From Allomyces arbusculus (taxonomy: Eukaryota; Blastocladiomycota; Blastocladiomycetes; Blastocladiales; Blastocladiaceae): DNA of 64,000 nt. The stretch is from positions 186,001 through 250,000 of the forward strand of contig JADHYV010000026.1 of NCBI GenBank assembly GCA_027604705.1, read 5' to 3'. A program made the position numbers and the translations under genes. The notes beneath the pieces are model-generated. The model worked only from the letters and a program-made list of their open reading frames with translations, made no database searches and was not told the DNA's origin. This document shows, piece after piece, positions 23,944 through 35,400 of the stretch. Within the stretch, counting starts at the first letter, position 1. Every line of letters starts with the position of its first letter.

Positions 23944-25215
23944 TCAGTTCTCCAGCACGAACCGATACGACACATCACCCTTGCGCAGGCGCGCAATCGC
24001 CGTGTTCACCTCCTTCATCGGCATCTTCTCAATCCACGGGCGCACGTTATGCTTGGCCGCAAAATCGAGCATCTCCACAATATCGCCACGCGCTCTAATC
24101 AACGACCCGACCAAAGACCGCTCCGCGAAAATCAACTTGTCAAGACTCAGCGAGATGGGCGCCTCGGGAATGCCCACCACGACAAACTTGCCACCGGCAT
24201 CCAGCAGCGTAAAGTAGCTGTCCCAGTCCATTTCGTGGCTCGACGCCGTGCACACAATCAGATCGAGCGAGTCGGCGTGCGCCTTGAAATCGTCGGCCGA
24301 CTGGAGCGTCACGAACCGGGTCGCGCCGAGCGCCGTCGCGTCCTTGCGCTTGCGGTCGGAGGTCGACAGCGCCACGACCTCGGTCGCACCGAGCGCGCGC
24401 GCAAACTGGATCGCCAAGTGACCCAGACCGCCGATCCCGACCACACCGACACGCGCGTTCGGGATCCAGTGTTTCTTGAGAGGCGCAAACACCGTGATGC
24501 CGGCACACAGGAGCGGGGCCGCCGCGTCTGACGGCAACGATTCGGGGATCTTAAATGCGTAGGCGGATGGGACGCGCACGGCGTCGGCGTACCCGCCATA
24601 GGCGGCGTGGCCCTCCGGGTGGGTCGAGTTGTACGTGAAGACGCCCTTGGGGCAGACATTGTCACGGCCGCGCACGCACCGCTGGCAGTGCAGGCAGGCG
24701 CCGCACTGCGCGCCTACGCCGACGCGGTCGCCGACAGAGAGGTGCTTGACGTGCGGGCCGACCGCGGAGATGTGGCCGACGATTTCGTGCCCGACAATCA
24801 CGGGAAACGTGGTCGGGCCCCAGCCTTCGTCGAGCGTGTGCAGGTCCGAGTGGCTGTCGTGCGAATGATCGGGAAGTGGAAGTGTCGAAGGGTTTGTCAG
24901 CCGCAATGAAGAATCGATCGGCGTGGATGTTGCTGTTGGCCTGTTGCTACCCAGGCAAGAAGCAGAATCATGAACGCACCAGACACCACAATGCGAAATC
25001 TCAATCTCCACGTCGTCGCTGCCGAGCGGCGCCGCGTCGTAAGTCCACGGGACGAGCGTCGCGCTGCGGCTCTTGGCCGCGTAGCCCGTGATCTTTCGCG
25101 TCTGCGGCGTCGTCGTTACAAGTTGCCCAGTCGTCGCGGGCACGACGGCGGGCGGCGCGTTCTTGGCTGTCGTGGCTGCCAGCACCGCGGTCTTCTTGGT
25201 CTGGCTGACGGTCAT
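23944..25215 (-). CDS. Zinc-dependent NADP alcohol dehydrogenase (CAD/ADH6-like), copy 1
   Basis: Exons 25215-24980 and 24853-23944 give 381 aa. The intron falls inside the catalytic-Cys codon of HCGVCHSDLHTLDEGWGP. The medium-chain dehydrogenase signatures are present: catalytic zinc ligands Cys (HCGVC), His-Glu (GHEIVG) and a later Cys (LLCAG); the structural-zinc lobe C-x2-C-x2-C-x7-C in CGACLHCQRCVRGRDNVC; and the nucleotide fold GIGGLGHLAIQFARALGA. Ser-Thr-Ser-x-Arg-Lys after beta-2 is typical of NADP specificity. The family reduces aliphatic, aromatic and cinnamyl aldehydes. This copy has ~35 extra N-terminal residues (Thr/Ala/Lys-rich, few acids), possibly a targeting sequence, which copy 2 lacks. 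It is related to the gene at 36537-37781; this one has one intron, the other two. Confidence 0.92.
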   Translation of the reverse strand: MTVSQTKKTAVLAATTAKNAPPAVVPATTGQLVTTTPQTRKITGYAAKSRSATLVPWTYDAAPLGSDDVEIEISHCGVWCVHDSASCLGSNRPTATSTPIDSSLRLTNPSTLPLPDHSHDSHSDLHTLDEGWGPTTFPVIVGHEIVGHISAVGPHVKHLSVGDRVGVGAQCGACLHCQRCVRGRDNVCPKGVFTYNSTHPEGHAAYGGYADAVRVPSAYAFKIPESLPSDAAAPLLCAGITVFAPLKKHWIPNARVGVVGIGGLGHLAIQFARALGATEVVALSTSDRKRKDATALGATRFVTLQSADDFKAHADSLDLIVCTASSHEMDWDSYFTLLDAGGKFVVVGIPEAPISLSLDKLIFAERSLVGSLIRARGDIVEMLDFAAKHNVRPWIEKMPMKEVNTAIARLRKGDVSYRFVLEN

Positions 25216-25711
25216 GGTGGAAACGCGGCTCAGAAGGGGGAGAACGAAGGACGTGACCCCAGTCCGGGCGCTCAAGCGTTTTCATAGACAAGTCAAGCCC
25301 GTACGCCCACTTCAAAGTCATTACCCATATTTTCGCCCGGTGTGCTTCAATAATGAGAGGGAACACGAAGCCTTGGCTTCGCCGAGGGTTGGGGCGCGCG
25401 GTGTTGCGCGCGGCAGCCGTACGTGCGGTCGGATGATGCGGGCTCAACGTTGGTTTCGGGACGGATCGCACGATGGATCGCACCAATCATCTCGCTTGGG
25501 ACGGCCAGGGAGTAATCAAGACGCGCGCCTCTTATTGGCGGCTTTACGTTGTCGACAGCAAGCAGCACAACAGAAATGGACATCGTTTGTTGTCTGAAAT
25601 AAGTTTCATTGATTTGGTTGGGCTACACCAGTCTGTCTCTCCCACTCGTTCCCGATTCAGTCCCCGCTCCAAACCGACATGGCCAATCGTGCAACGGCGG
25701 CAGAGCGTCCG
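25216..25711. other. Intergenic upstream of alcohol dehydrogenase copy 1
   Basis: About 500 bp between two minus-strand genes. It carries the dehydrogenase promoter and the 3' end of the TMEM230-type gene. Nothing else is seen. Confidence 0.5.
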
Positions 25712-26412
25712 TCAGTGGTCAAACGATGGAATTGTCTCGAGCCGGTACCCGTCGACGCCCTGAATGTATACATGAGTCCATCAAATCAAGTGAGCGAGCG
25801 TTTGTCTTGAGAACAGCCCCGACCACCAATGCAACCAAGCAAACGCACCCGGATCGCGCGATACATATAGAGGCTCACGTACGCGCCCGGCAAGAACGTA
25901 AAGAGCGCAATCAGACCAAACACGAGCGCGCGCGACGCATCGGACGTGACGGTGGTCGCCATCAAGATCAAGAACACAGTGCCGACCACAAACAGACCAA
26001 GTGCCGCGGCGGCCGTGCGGCGGTACCGCGCGAGCAAAGGGTGTCGCCAGATGGGCACGTGCAAATTGTCGCGGACAAGGTCCTTGTCGTCGCGCAAGTA
26101 AGCGTAGGATGACTGGTTGCCCACGCCAGGCAGAGTTTGGAGTAGCGACTTGGTGGACGCGTTGCGTGCTGCCGCTGAAGATGAGGACGAGACGGTGCGT
26201 GCGGTTGGGCTGAGCGAGGCGGAGGGCTTTGATGAGCCCGAAGCGCGTGCGGGCGGGACAGCCGACTTGGACGCGTCGAGCAAAAGTGCGCGGCCGAGGT
26301 CGGGCGGGATCAGGACCGAGGCCGAGTCGGGCGACGCGGCGGGGGACGCGGGTGCCGACGTGCGCGCGGGTGCGGGCGACGCCGGCGCGAATGCGGGCGG
26401 TGGCGGCGGCAT
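25712..26412 (-). CDS. TMEM230/TMEM134-family membrane protein
   Basis: Exons 26412-25849 and 25759-25712 give 203 aa. The N-terminal ~110 residues are Pro/Ala/Ser-rich and disordered. Two transmembrane helices follow (TAAAALGLFVVGTVFLILMA and ALVFGLIALFTFLPGAYVS). The second ends in the F-L-P-G-x-Y motif of the TMEM230/134 family. The small second exon supplies the conserved tail GVDGYRLETIPSFDH, which parallels the G-Y-x-x-x-x-I-P-x-F-D end of TMEM230. That match is the main reason for choosing this splice. TMEM230 works in trafficking of secretory and synaptic-type vesicles in animals; a role in fungal endosome or Golgi traffic is inference. Its start lies only ~220 bp from the folylpolyglutamate synthase start on the other strand. 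Confidence 0.8.
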
Positions 26413-26632
26413 GGCAGCGTGGTGTGCTTGGTAGTGTGATTGACGATGAGGACGAAAGATGACAGGAACAAGTGGACTGAGCGGGTCGCCATCTGGTGTG
26501 GTGTGGCGTGATCTTGGATGTGGATGGTGGTCCACGCTGGCAACTTGCTCAGTCTTGTCATGCAGCATTAGTGATCGCCATCACAACGCCGCTGATCACC
26601 GCCGTCCCTTGCGCTCCAGCTGCGACGCTGCC

Positions 26633-28597
26633 ATGCCGACGACGAGCACGAGCACTCTTCGATTCGTGCTGCCCACCTCTGCCCGCCTTGCTCTGCTGCT
26701 GCCAACTCGCTGCTCCCTGCCCACGGTCCTCGCTGCAACCACCAAGGCACCACGTTACCAGACCGTTCCCCTACGCGTACCAGCGTCGCGTCATTCCTGC
26801 TGCACCCTGCTGCCGCCAACAAGCACGAACATTCTCCGCAGTATATCGACGTCGCCTGCCACCATGTCCACCCTGCCAGCATCGTCTGCGCCGCCTGCCG
26901 CGCGTAGCACGCGCAACTACCGAGTACGCTGTGGTGGCCCTGGTCCCCCTTTTTGAAGTGAACCGATACTCACACCTAGGCATCCGTAACAGGACGCGCT
27001 CTCGGCGCTCAACTCACTCCAGACCAATGCTGCAACGCTCGACCAGCTCCGGCGCGCCAAGGCCGCGGCGGTGGCCAACGGCACGCATGCTGGCGCACCA
27101 CGCGTCTCCATTGACGAAATGATCGAGTTTCTCGCTCGGATTGGGTACCAGCCCGACGACCTCAACGTGCTCGGCCTCGTGCACATCACGGGTACCAAGG
27201 GCAAGGGGTCGACCGCCGCCCTGACCGAGTCGGTCCTGCGGCACTCGGCCCTGCACGGCGCGCGCTCCCCCTCGGGCAAGCCCATCAAGACGGGCCTCTA
27301 CTCATCGCCGCATTTGCTGCAAGTGCGCGAACGTATTCGCATCAATGGGGTCCCGCTCGCGCAGGACCTCTTTGCCAAGTACTTTTTTGAGGTCTGGGAC
27401 CGGCTCGAGGCGACGACACCGGCGGCGCTTGCCAAGGGGCAAATGGCGAAACCGCAGTATTTCCGGTTCATGACGCTGCTGGCCTTCCACGTATTCATGC
27501 AGGAACAAACGACCGCGACCGTGCTCGAGGTCGGGATTGGGGGGTTGCACGACTCGACGAACCTGATCACGAAGCCTGTCGCGACGGGGATCACGTCGCT
27601 TGGATTCGACCATATGGCCGTGCTCGGCACGACCCTGCCGGAAATTGCGACGCAAAAGGCCGGCATCTTCAAGCACGACTGCCCGGCCTATACGGTCCCG
27701 CAACCTGCCGAGGCCATGGCCGCGATTGTGCAATATGCAACCACCGCGGCGCACCCGACGGGAAACACGGTGCGGATCACGGCGCCGCTTCCTGCTGATA
27801 TCAAGCTCGGTCTGCGAGGCCGCCACCAGCGCATCAACGCGGCGCTTGCCGTTGCGCTCGCGCAGGCCTACCTCGGACAGGCTCCAGCGACCAAACCCGT
27901 GCCTGTTGACACTACGTTCCGCGCCCTCGTTGCCACGCACCTCGGTTCGGCCCCTAACACCGACGACGACGCGGTCCCACTCGACGCAAAGACGCGTGCC
28001 GGACTTGTCGCCACAGCCTCCACCTCGTCTACCCTCACTCCAGCGATCTCCGAGGGCCTCGCCGCCGCGCGGTGGCCCGGTCGTGCCGAGATCGTGCGCG
28101 ACACGACCCGCCACTTGACCGTCTACGCCGACGGCGCGCATACGCGCGAGTCCCTTGCCGCATGCACGGCGTGGTTTGCCGACGAATCCGCCACCGTCAA
28201 GGATGCACGGCACCTCGTCTTTAACGTTACGCACGCGCGGTCCGGCGCGACCCTTCTCGCACCCGTCGCTGCACTGCACGCCAAGCTTCCGTTCACGTCG
28301 GCCACGTTCTCGACTAACACGCCGCGGCCCGTCGGCGACGGTGAGGCCGGGTCGGCCGATACGACAGATTTCACGTCCTTCCCGGACCCGGAGTTGACGC
28401 AGCAGCAGGCGTTGCGCGACGCATGGGTCGAGTTGTCGGGGATGGATGTGAAGAGGACGCGTGTCGTGCCGACGGTCAAGGACGCGCTGGATGCGATCGC
28501 GGAGGAGAGTAAGGGGCAGGAGGCGAGCGTGCTCGTGACAGGGTCGCTGTATCTGGTTGGCGCGACGCTCGATGTCTTAGGTGTGCCCGTGCGTTAG
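26633..28597 (+). CDS. FPGS: Folylpolyglutamate synthase
   Basis: Exons 26633-26923 and 26993-28597. From the first ATG the product is 631 aa; from the in-frame ATG at 26864 it is 554 aa. The Mur-ligase-type ATPase fold is clear: YRDALSALNSLQTNAATL at the start, the P-loop ITGTKGKGST, then TGLYSSPHLLQVRERIRING, the FPGS block GFDHMAVLGTTLPEIATQKAG, and GLRGRHQRINAALA. The enzyme adds gamma-linked glutamates to folates, retaining them in cytosol and mitochondria. The segment between the two ATGs is rich in Arg, Ser, Leu and Thr with no acidic residues (starting MPTTSTSTLRFVLPTSARLA). It looks like a mitochondrial presequence, so the two starts may give mitochondrial and cytosolic forms, as in mammals. 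It is divergent from the TMEM230-type gene. Confidence 0.95.
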
Positions 28598-28989
28598 TCG
28601 ACGCACTTGCGCGAATCGAAGTGGGGTGGAAAACGGAGAAGGAGGGCCGTACAGTCGCATAGCGCAAGTATTAGTGAAGACCATTTATTGTTTTTGCCCA
28701 TTTGGAGCGGATGTCGCAAAGGCGAGTGTTTGTGGTGCGATCGGCGGGTTCCGTTGCAAAATCGCGATCGGCAGGCCCGGTACCACGGCAGAGACATGAC
28801 GGCCAGCAAACGCAGAACGCGTGCCACCGCGCGCCGTCAGCCGCTCCGCCCCGCTCCCACGTCCCAACTGACGCGTCCGCTTTTCGTCCTGTCCCCCACA
28901 AGACAAAACGGCCGTCGCCTCTCTCGCACACTTCCTCTCCCTCCTGCCCGAGCAGTAAAGCTGAACAACGACCCGACAGCACGACCACC
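28598..28989. other. Intergenic, FPGS to MECR
   Basis: About 390 bp between tandem genes. The last 150 bp are C-rich, like other leaders here. An in-frame upstream extension of the MECR frame exists but lacks a conserved start. Confidence 0.45.
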
Positions 28990-30078
28990 ATGGCCAACCC
29001 AACGACCACGACCGCGTTCTACATCCGCTCCAACGGAGACCCGGCCGCCGTCCTCGAATCCGGCGCCATCGCACTCCCCAACGACCTGCACCCGACGCAA
29101 GTGTTGGTCAAAATCCTCGCCGCGCCCGTGAACCCGTCTGATCTGTTAGGCGTGCTTGGCGTGTATCCCGTGCCGCTCACGCCCGCGACGACCGCCGATA
29201 AGACAGACGTGCGCGTTCCTGGTTATGAGGCCGTGGCCGAAGTTGCGCGCGTCGGATCGGGCGTGCACGGCATCGAAGTCGGCGATTGGGTCATCCCGTT
29301 CCGTGCCGGATTCGCGACGTGGCGTGCGCATGCAGTCGTTGACGCGGCCAACGTTTTTGTGATCCGCAAGAAGGGCGAACCGGAGCTCACGCTCGAGGAT
29401 GCGTCCGCGCTCTACATCAACCTGCCCACAGCCTACCGGCTGCTCAAGGACTTTGCCACGCTCGAAAAGGGCGACTGGGTCGTCCAGACCGCGGCCAACT
29501 CGCTCGTGGGCAAGTACGTGATCCAGCTGGCGCGCGCGTGGGGTGTGCACACAATCAACCTGATCCGCGACCGCAAGGACTTTAACACGACCAAGCAAGC
29601 GTTGCTGGACCTCGGCGCGACCGCGGTTTTGCGCGACCAGACCGACGAGCTCGCCGAGTATGTCAAGGCCAACGTCAACACCAAGCGCGGCGTCCGGGTC
29701 GCGCTCGACCCTGTCGGCGGCGCAAGTCTCGCGCCGATGGTGAAAGTGCTTGGAGCGCACGGTGCCGCCGTGCTCTACGGCCTGCTCTCGGGCGACCCGA
29801 CGCCGGCGATCCCGGTCGCGGAGGTCATGTTCCGGCAGCTCAAGGTGTGCGGGTTCTGGGTTGCCCAGTGGGACCGTGACGCCGAAATTACGGAGAAGAA
29901 GGCGATGAACGATGAGCTCGTCGCGCTGTTGCGCGCGGGGAAGATTAAGAGCCCGGCGGTTGAGAAGGTAGCGGTGCCGATTGACGGGCGCGCCGTCGGC
30001 GATGAGGTGGTCAAGCGTGTTGCGAGTGGGCTGGCCGGGTATCGCGGCAAGAAGGACCTGCTCGTGTTCCAGCACTGA
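28990..30078 (+). CDS. Mitochondrial-type 2-enoyl thioester reductase (MECR/ETR1)
   Basis: Single exon, 362 aa. MDR-superfamily NADPH-dependent enoyl-ACP/enoyl-CoA reductase without zinc ligands. Family blocks are present: APVNPSDLLGVLGVYP (the conserved Asn-Pro-Ser-Asp and the catalytic Tyr), GVHGIEVGDWVIPFRAGFAT, LPTAYRLLKDF, the dinucleotide region QTAANSLVGKYVIQLARAWG, TINLIRDRKDF, ALDPVGG, and LKVCGFWVAQWDRD near the end. The family catalyses the last step of mitochondrial fatty-acid synthesis, which feeds lipoate. The N-terminus from the chosen ATG is short and not clearly a presequence; the open frame continues upstream to 28702 in Arg/Ser-rich sequence, so a longer targeted form is possible. 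A broken relative lies 1.2 kb downstream. Confidence 0.93.
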   Translation: MANPTTTTAFYIRSNGDPAAVLESGAIALPNDLHPTQVLVKILAAPVNPSDLLGVLGVYPVPLTPATTADKTDVRVPGYEAVAEVARVGSGVHGIEVGDWVIPFRAGFATWRAHAVVDAANVFVIRKKGEPELTLEDASALYINLPTAYRLLKDFATLEKGDWVVQTAANSLVGKYVIQLARAWGVHTINLIRDRKDFNTTKQALLDLGATAVLRDQTDELAEYVKANVNTKRGVRVALDPVGGASLAPMVKVLGAHGAAVLYGLLSGDPTPAIPVAEVMFRQLKVCGFWVAQWDRDAEITEKKAMNDELVALLRAGKIKSPAVEKVAVPIDGRAVGDEVVKRVASGLAGYRGKKDLLVFQH

Positions 30079-31270
30079 CGGCGTGGGGTGGAGAAGATTG
30101 CTGGCACTCTGGCCAGCATGGTCGCGCAGGTCGTGGCCCTGGGTGGTGCATTTGTTGTTTATCTGTGTCAGTGGGAGGGTCCATGCACCGCCGCGTGCCT
30201 TTGATGGGTCTTTTGATGCAAGTCATGTTATCCTCGCCATTCTTTGTCAATCGTCGACTTTGACCGTCGCGCAACAACTTGCTTGCCTGCCTGCCGGACT
30301 TCGTAAATGACGGCCTCGACGCCGCGCAGGAAGATCCTGGACGCGTTGAGATCAGACGCGACGCGAACATCCACCAGACCGTCTAGCATCTCGACGGCCC
30401 GTTTACGTGCAAGTCATTTGCGGCCGGCACGGTGTAGTTTGCCAAAGGATCGAACGCCGGAATGGGTACCCGACACGTCGGGTTGGCTGCTTGGAAGCGG
30501 TGTGGTGGCTGCGAGGTAAAGCAAAATGCTGTATGTGCCGCAACTGCGCTGATGATACTCTTCCGGTTCCACCAATTCCTTCCCTGGCCGCGGGGCTGCA
30601 CGCAACGATGCCGCTCACGTCGACCACATTCTCAACCAGTACGATACTTTTACGTAGGAATAGGCATATCGCGACGCTCGGGTTGAGTTCGTTGGAGGGA
30701 GGCGAGGACGCGTGTCACGGTCAGGACACGCTGGATGTGGTTGCGAGAAAGATGACGACGAGTCGGTGATGGATGAGACGAGGTTGCTGGATCTGGCTGC
30801 GAGATCGCGTGGAAGATAATAGAGATTTCGAGATGGGGCAGGCATTTGGTTTAGTTGAAGTGGAGGCGGAGTGGGATGACCGTGCGAGCATACTTTGCGT
30901 ACATAAGTATTCGCATTGTATTGCTAATTCTGTTCGGACCCACCATGCACAACGTTCGCCGGATGTCCACGACAACTGAGTGTGGATGCTTGGACAACAA
31001 AGCGGCAACCATGGCTGATGGTCGCATCGACGCTCCTCGTGGCAAAATCGCGCGACGCGCTGACATGATGGTAATTGAGCGTCACATGCGTGGTAAAGAT
31101 GCAACTGACCGCGTCGTCGATGGCCAGTGTATGGGTGCGCTTGCTCTGATAAATAGCACGTATCCCGACGCGTTGGCTGGCTGGGTCATCTCACCTAACA
31201 AGACAGCCCCACACTCACTCCAGGCTGTACGTGCACCTCAAGTCTTTCCTGCTGATACGCAAGCATCACC
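30079..31270. other. Intergenic with a coding-like minus-strand remnant
   Basis: About 1.2 kb between MECR and its broken copy. On the minus strand, about 30500-30229, two adjacent frames have gene-like GC3 codon use. One reads RVPIPAFDPLANYTVPAAND; directly afterwards a different frame reads EMLDGLVDVRVASDLNASR and GVEAVIYEVRQAGKQVVARR before a stop at 30229-30231. No intron-sized gap separates them, so this looks like a decayed gene of unknown family. The rest shows nothing. Confidence 0.35.
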
Positions 31271-31942
31271 ATGTCCACCGCGACGACCACGACCGCGCTC
31301 TACATCCACGCCAACGGTGACCCGGCCACCGTTCTTGAAGTGGGCGCTGTCACGCTGTCGCCCAATTTGCAGTCTCCCCAAGTCCTGCTCAAGATCAGCT
31401 GGCGCGTGCATGGGGCCTGCGCACGATCAACCTGATCCGCGACCGCAAGGACTTTGACGCGACCAAGCAAGCGTTGCTGGACCTCGGCGCGACCGCGGTT
31501 TTGCGCGACCAGACAAACGAGCTCGCCGATTTTTCGTCAAGGATAATGTGTACGCCAAGCGCGGTATCAGGCTCGTGCACGACTCGGCTAGAGTCTCGCA
31601 CCGATCGTCAAAGCGGTCGGCACCAAGGTTTCCGCTGTCCTGTATAGCATGGTCTCGGGTGACCCGGCGCCGGCGATTCCGATCGGCGACGTGATCTTCC
31701 GCGAGCTCAAGTTGTTTGGGTTCTGGTCGCGCAGTGGGATCGTGGCGGACATTGCCGTCAGGCAGGCGATGAATGAAGGTCTAGTCACGCTCTTGCGCGA
31801 GGGTAAGATCAAGAGCCCGGCTGTCGAGCAGGTCGTAGTGCCGAGTGATGGGCGTGCCGTCGACAAGGGCGCGGTTCAGCGCGTCGCAGGCGAGCTGGCC
31901 GGGTACCGCGGAAAGAAGGACCTGATTGTGTTCCAGCACTGA
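31271..31942 (+). pseudogene. Broken, internally deleted copy of the MECR-type reductase
   Basis: It starts MSTATTTTALYIHANGDPAT, matching the functional gene's start, and ends GYRGKKDLIVFQH, matching its end. About 409 nt are missing relative to the intact copy (the equivalent of about 29116-29524), joined at a shared AGCTGGCGCG. The deletion is not a multiple of three and shifts the frame. Further small indels lie downstream, for example around the F-W-x-x-Q-W block. The lost part contains the active-site NPSD/Tyr region and half of the cofactor fold. The surviving nucleotide identity in the middle (about 31430-31510) remains very high, so the duplication is fairly recent or was homogenised. 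The last ~98 codons remain open. No functional enzyme is expected. Confidence 0.9.
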
Positions 31943-32463
31943 TAGAGAGGACGAGGAGCGGGTGGAGAAGGTTAGGTGCAGCATGCTCGCCTGAAGTCGC
32001 GGCTCGAGGATAGATTGTTGTCATTGTGTTTCCTGCCGTCGCTTATAGATATCCCGTTGTCTGTTTTGATGGGCCAGTTGATGGAAGTCATTTTTCTCTC
32101 CATTTTTCGTGGCCACACTTCCATTTTGCGCTACGGCAGGCTGTGCAGCCAAGATGACCAGCCAGTCAGACTCCTTCAATCTCCCTTGCTCGTGAAGCCG
32201 TTGTTCCAACCACCATCTGGCGGCGGCCACCGCTCTTGCCATCATTTCCAACACCCAACACTGCATCAACTTGCTGCAAAGCACCGAGACGCACGACCAC
32301 GGCGACCTCGTTCTCTTCGGGCCTTGGAGGACGATTGAGCGAGCTCCAATCGGGATCCCAAGTCACCCAGCGACGCGACAGTTGAATACAACTCGCCCTG
32401 GACCCGCTGTAACTCGACCACTTGCCTCTGCAACTCGCACGCGTGAGGTCCTCCTGCTGCAAA
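31943..32463. other. Intergenic, broken MECR copy to TMEM245-like
   Basis: About 520 bp of mixed composition. No gene is recognised; an additional 5' exon of the TMEM245-like gene could lie here. Confidence 0.4.
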
Positions 32464-35400
32464 ATGATGTATTCGTTTCTCGAGCAGGAGAAGATCAAGC
32501 AGGCGATTATCCAGTTCACGGTCAACTTGGCCGGTTTTCTCCTGATCGGCGTCGCCTACCTCAACTATGTTCTCCTCAAGCCCTACGCGCGGTAAGATTT
32601 GTTCTTCGCATTATGCGGAGCATTGCGGAGAGTCTGACCATGCATCACTACGCGTCACGTACTAGGCCGCTGTTCTGGGCTGCCGTATTGTACGTTCTGG
32701 AGTTGTTCAATGGCGTGTGGCGAACCGTACGCGTTGAAACTGATGATGAGCGCGTGGCCACCCCTCCACAGCTCGGTCCCGCTGCATGCCGTCAAGCAGA
32801 TGATTGTCGAGTACCTGGGCGACTCGGCCGATCGCGACATTTCGGTCGTGCGCGTGTTTTGGCTCGGGCTCAAAATGACGTTCAAGGTGTGGCCGCGCCC
32901 TTCGAGTTGTATCTTGATGAAGCGCAGCCTGCTGACCATACTGGTCGTTGGTCGATGGAGTAGGCGTGCTTTGGTCCCGTAGCCACGTTCCTCGGCCGTA
33001 TCATTCGCGGATACCTGATGCTCGTTCACAGCATCTCGGACGTCGAGGCGCCGCCACTCGGCTCGAACGAGGCTCTGACGGGCAAGAAATCGGTCGACGC
33101 GGACGTCCCGCATTCGCTTAGCCCGACGAGCGCCGACAGCCATGACGTGGGGCCGGTACAGGCTATGCCCGAAAAGGTGTCCGATGCGGTTGGCAACGGA
33201 CCTGGGTTGCCCGAATCGTGGGCCGACTTGGCGGACCCCGATTCCCCCACGCGCTCTCACTCGTTTGCGCCCGTCACCGCGCAACCGCCCGTATCAACGA
33301 TCCTGTCGCCCATTGAGGCGTCACCGCTCATGTCCACCGTCGCCGACCCGCTCGCTGCGGACCCGGCATCATCCTCGTCGTCTTCGCCGCACGAGCCGTC
33401 GCCACGGCTCGTCGACGCAGCCCACCGTACAGCCTCGCCCGACCGTTCAGGCAGCGTGCGTGGCTCGCAGTCATTGGACCATCTCGTGACCCCACCTCCG
33501 GCAGCACAGCCGCACCTTGCTGGCCCGTTCATGTTTGGTGCCATGCCCATGCCGACGCTGAGCCCCGTCGGCGCGCCCCCGGTCCTCCTGCAGACGCGCG
33601 CACCGTCGCGATCTCGTTCGCGGTCGCGGCGTGGGTCGATTGGATCGCTCAACGGGTCTCGGTCACTGCAGACGCTCTGGCCCCCCGCACCAGGATTCGG
33701 GACCATGTCGATGCCCGGCGCGCCGATTGCGAACGGGAACGCCAGTGCCAGACGTCGCGGAACCGCAGCTAAGGCTGCTCGCCGCCGGTTGTTCACCGGG
33801 TCGACGGTCGGTCCTGACGGGCTCGACGACACAATGAGCGTGATTGGCGGCACACCGCGCGCGTCAATGATTGGCGGTGGTGCCTCGCAGGAAGATGATC
33901 CCGTGCAGCTCGCGGCCGACACGTCCAAGTACTACATGTCGCTTTTGCTGCGTGCGTCGTCGCTGTACCTCGTCGCACAACTCTACCACTGGATTGCGCC
34001 TGCAAACCGGATCGTCATGGCCATTATTTTGACGAGTGTCGTGCTTGCGCACCTTGCGTGGCACATTCTCAAGCGCATTTACCTGCTGCACCTGCGCAAG
34101 CGGCTCGTGCGGTCGCTGCAAGTTGCGGCGGCCAAACTGCACCCGGTCGATGTGGTCATGGGGGTGCTGTGGCACCATACGCGCGACATGGTCGCGAGCG
34201 TCGGCGTCACGCGGTGGGTGCACGTCAAGTACAAGCGCGTCAAGTCGAACTCCAAGGACGTGGTCGTGAACAACGCCAACTCGTTTGCGGCACTGTTTGT
34301 GCTCACAGCCGTCTTGCTCGTGGGTACCGTCCTGACGGCGTTCTTGATCTTCAAGGTGTTGCAAGAGTTTCACTCGATTATGGAGGGCACGATCACGGCA
34401 CTCGACTCGAGCTTGTCCGAAGACGTGCGGCAGCGCGTGCAGGGCGTGCTCGAGGACGGATCAGCCATGGCGCTTGGTTGGATTGATGGGAAAGTAGCTG
34501 AGACCTGGCCGAATGTGAACGTGACGGCACTGTACCAGAAACTTGTCGTCAAGGCTGCAACGTCGGCCGCTCCGACTCTGTCGCGACATCACTTGGCCAA
34601 GGCGGTGGCAGCCGCGGGTGCTGCCAACGGGACGGCACTCGTCGCGGCCGCCGCGAATGGGACTACGCTCGAAGTGATCGGCAACGGCACGGCTGTGCTT
34701 GCCGCAAGTCTGCCCCTCACGGACCTGCCGTTCTTGGCCATGATGCCTGAGACAGCAACGCTGATCGAGCACGTGTCGCACGGGAACTTTGGCGCGTTGA
34801 CCAACTACACGGCCGTGTTCGGGTCGCTCATGGAACTCAAGGCGTCGAGCTCGCACATGGTCGCCAATGTCCTGAAGTCGTCGACGACCGCGTACTTGTC
34901 GACGTTTGCGACCACGGCCGCAGGCATGTCGTTTTCCGTGCTCTTGACCGTGATCCAGCTTTGCCTCGACTTTTTTGGCCTCATTTTCCAAGTCGTCATG
35001 TTTTTGGTCACGCTGCACGCGCTCTTGTCGCGCGAGTCGTCGATTATGGACCTGTTTGCGCAGCTGTTGATCATGGCCGACCCGGAGCAGGAGTTTACCG
35101 CGTCGCTCGAGGAGAACATCAATGCCGTGCTCGTCTGCACGACCAAGCTCACCGTGTTCCACTCAGTCTTGACGTGGTTGACATTCTCTGTTTTCGGCGT
35201 CGAATTGGTGCGCATCTCCATCTAGTTGTTGTATCTACACTTTTTACACGAGGACTGACGCGCGTCCGTGCACCCAACCCCCCAGGTCTACCTGACGACG
35301 CTCGCCACGGCCTTCTTCTGCGTCGTCCCGCTGATCGCGCCCATGTGGCTCGCCGTGCCCGGCGTTCTCTCGCTCTACTGGCAGCAGCGGTTCTGGTCGG

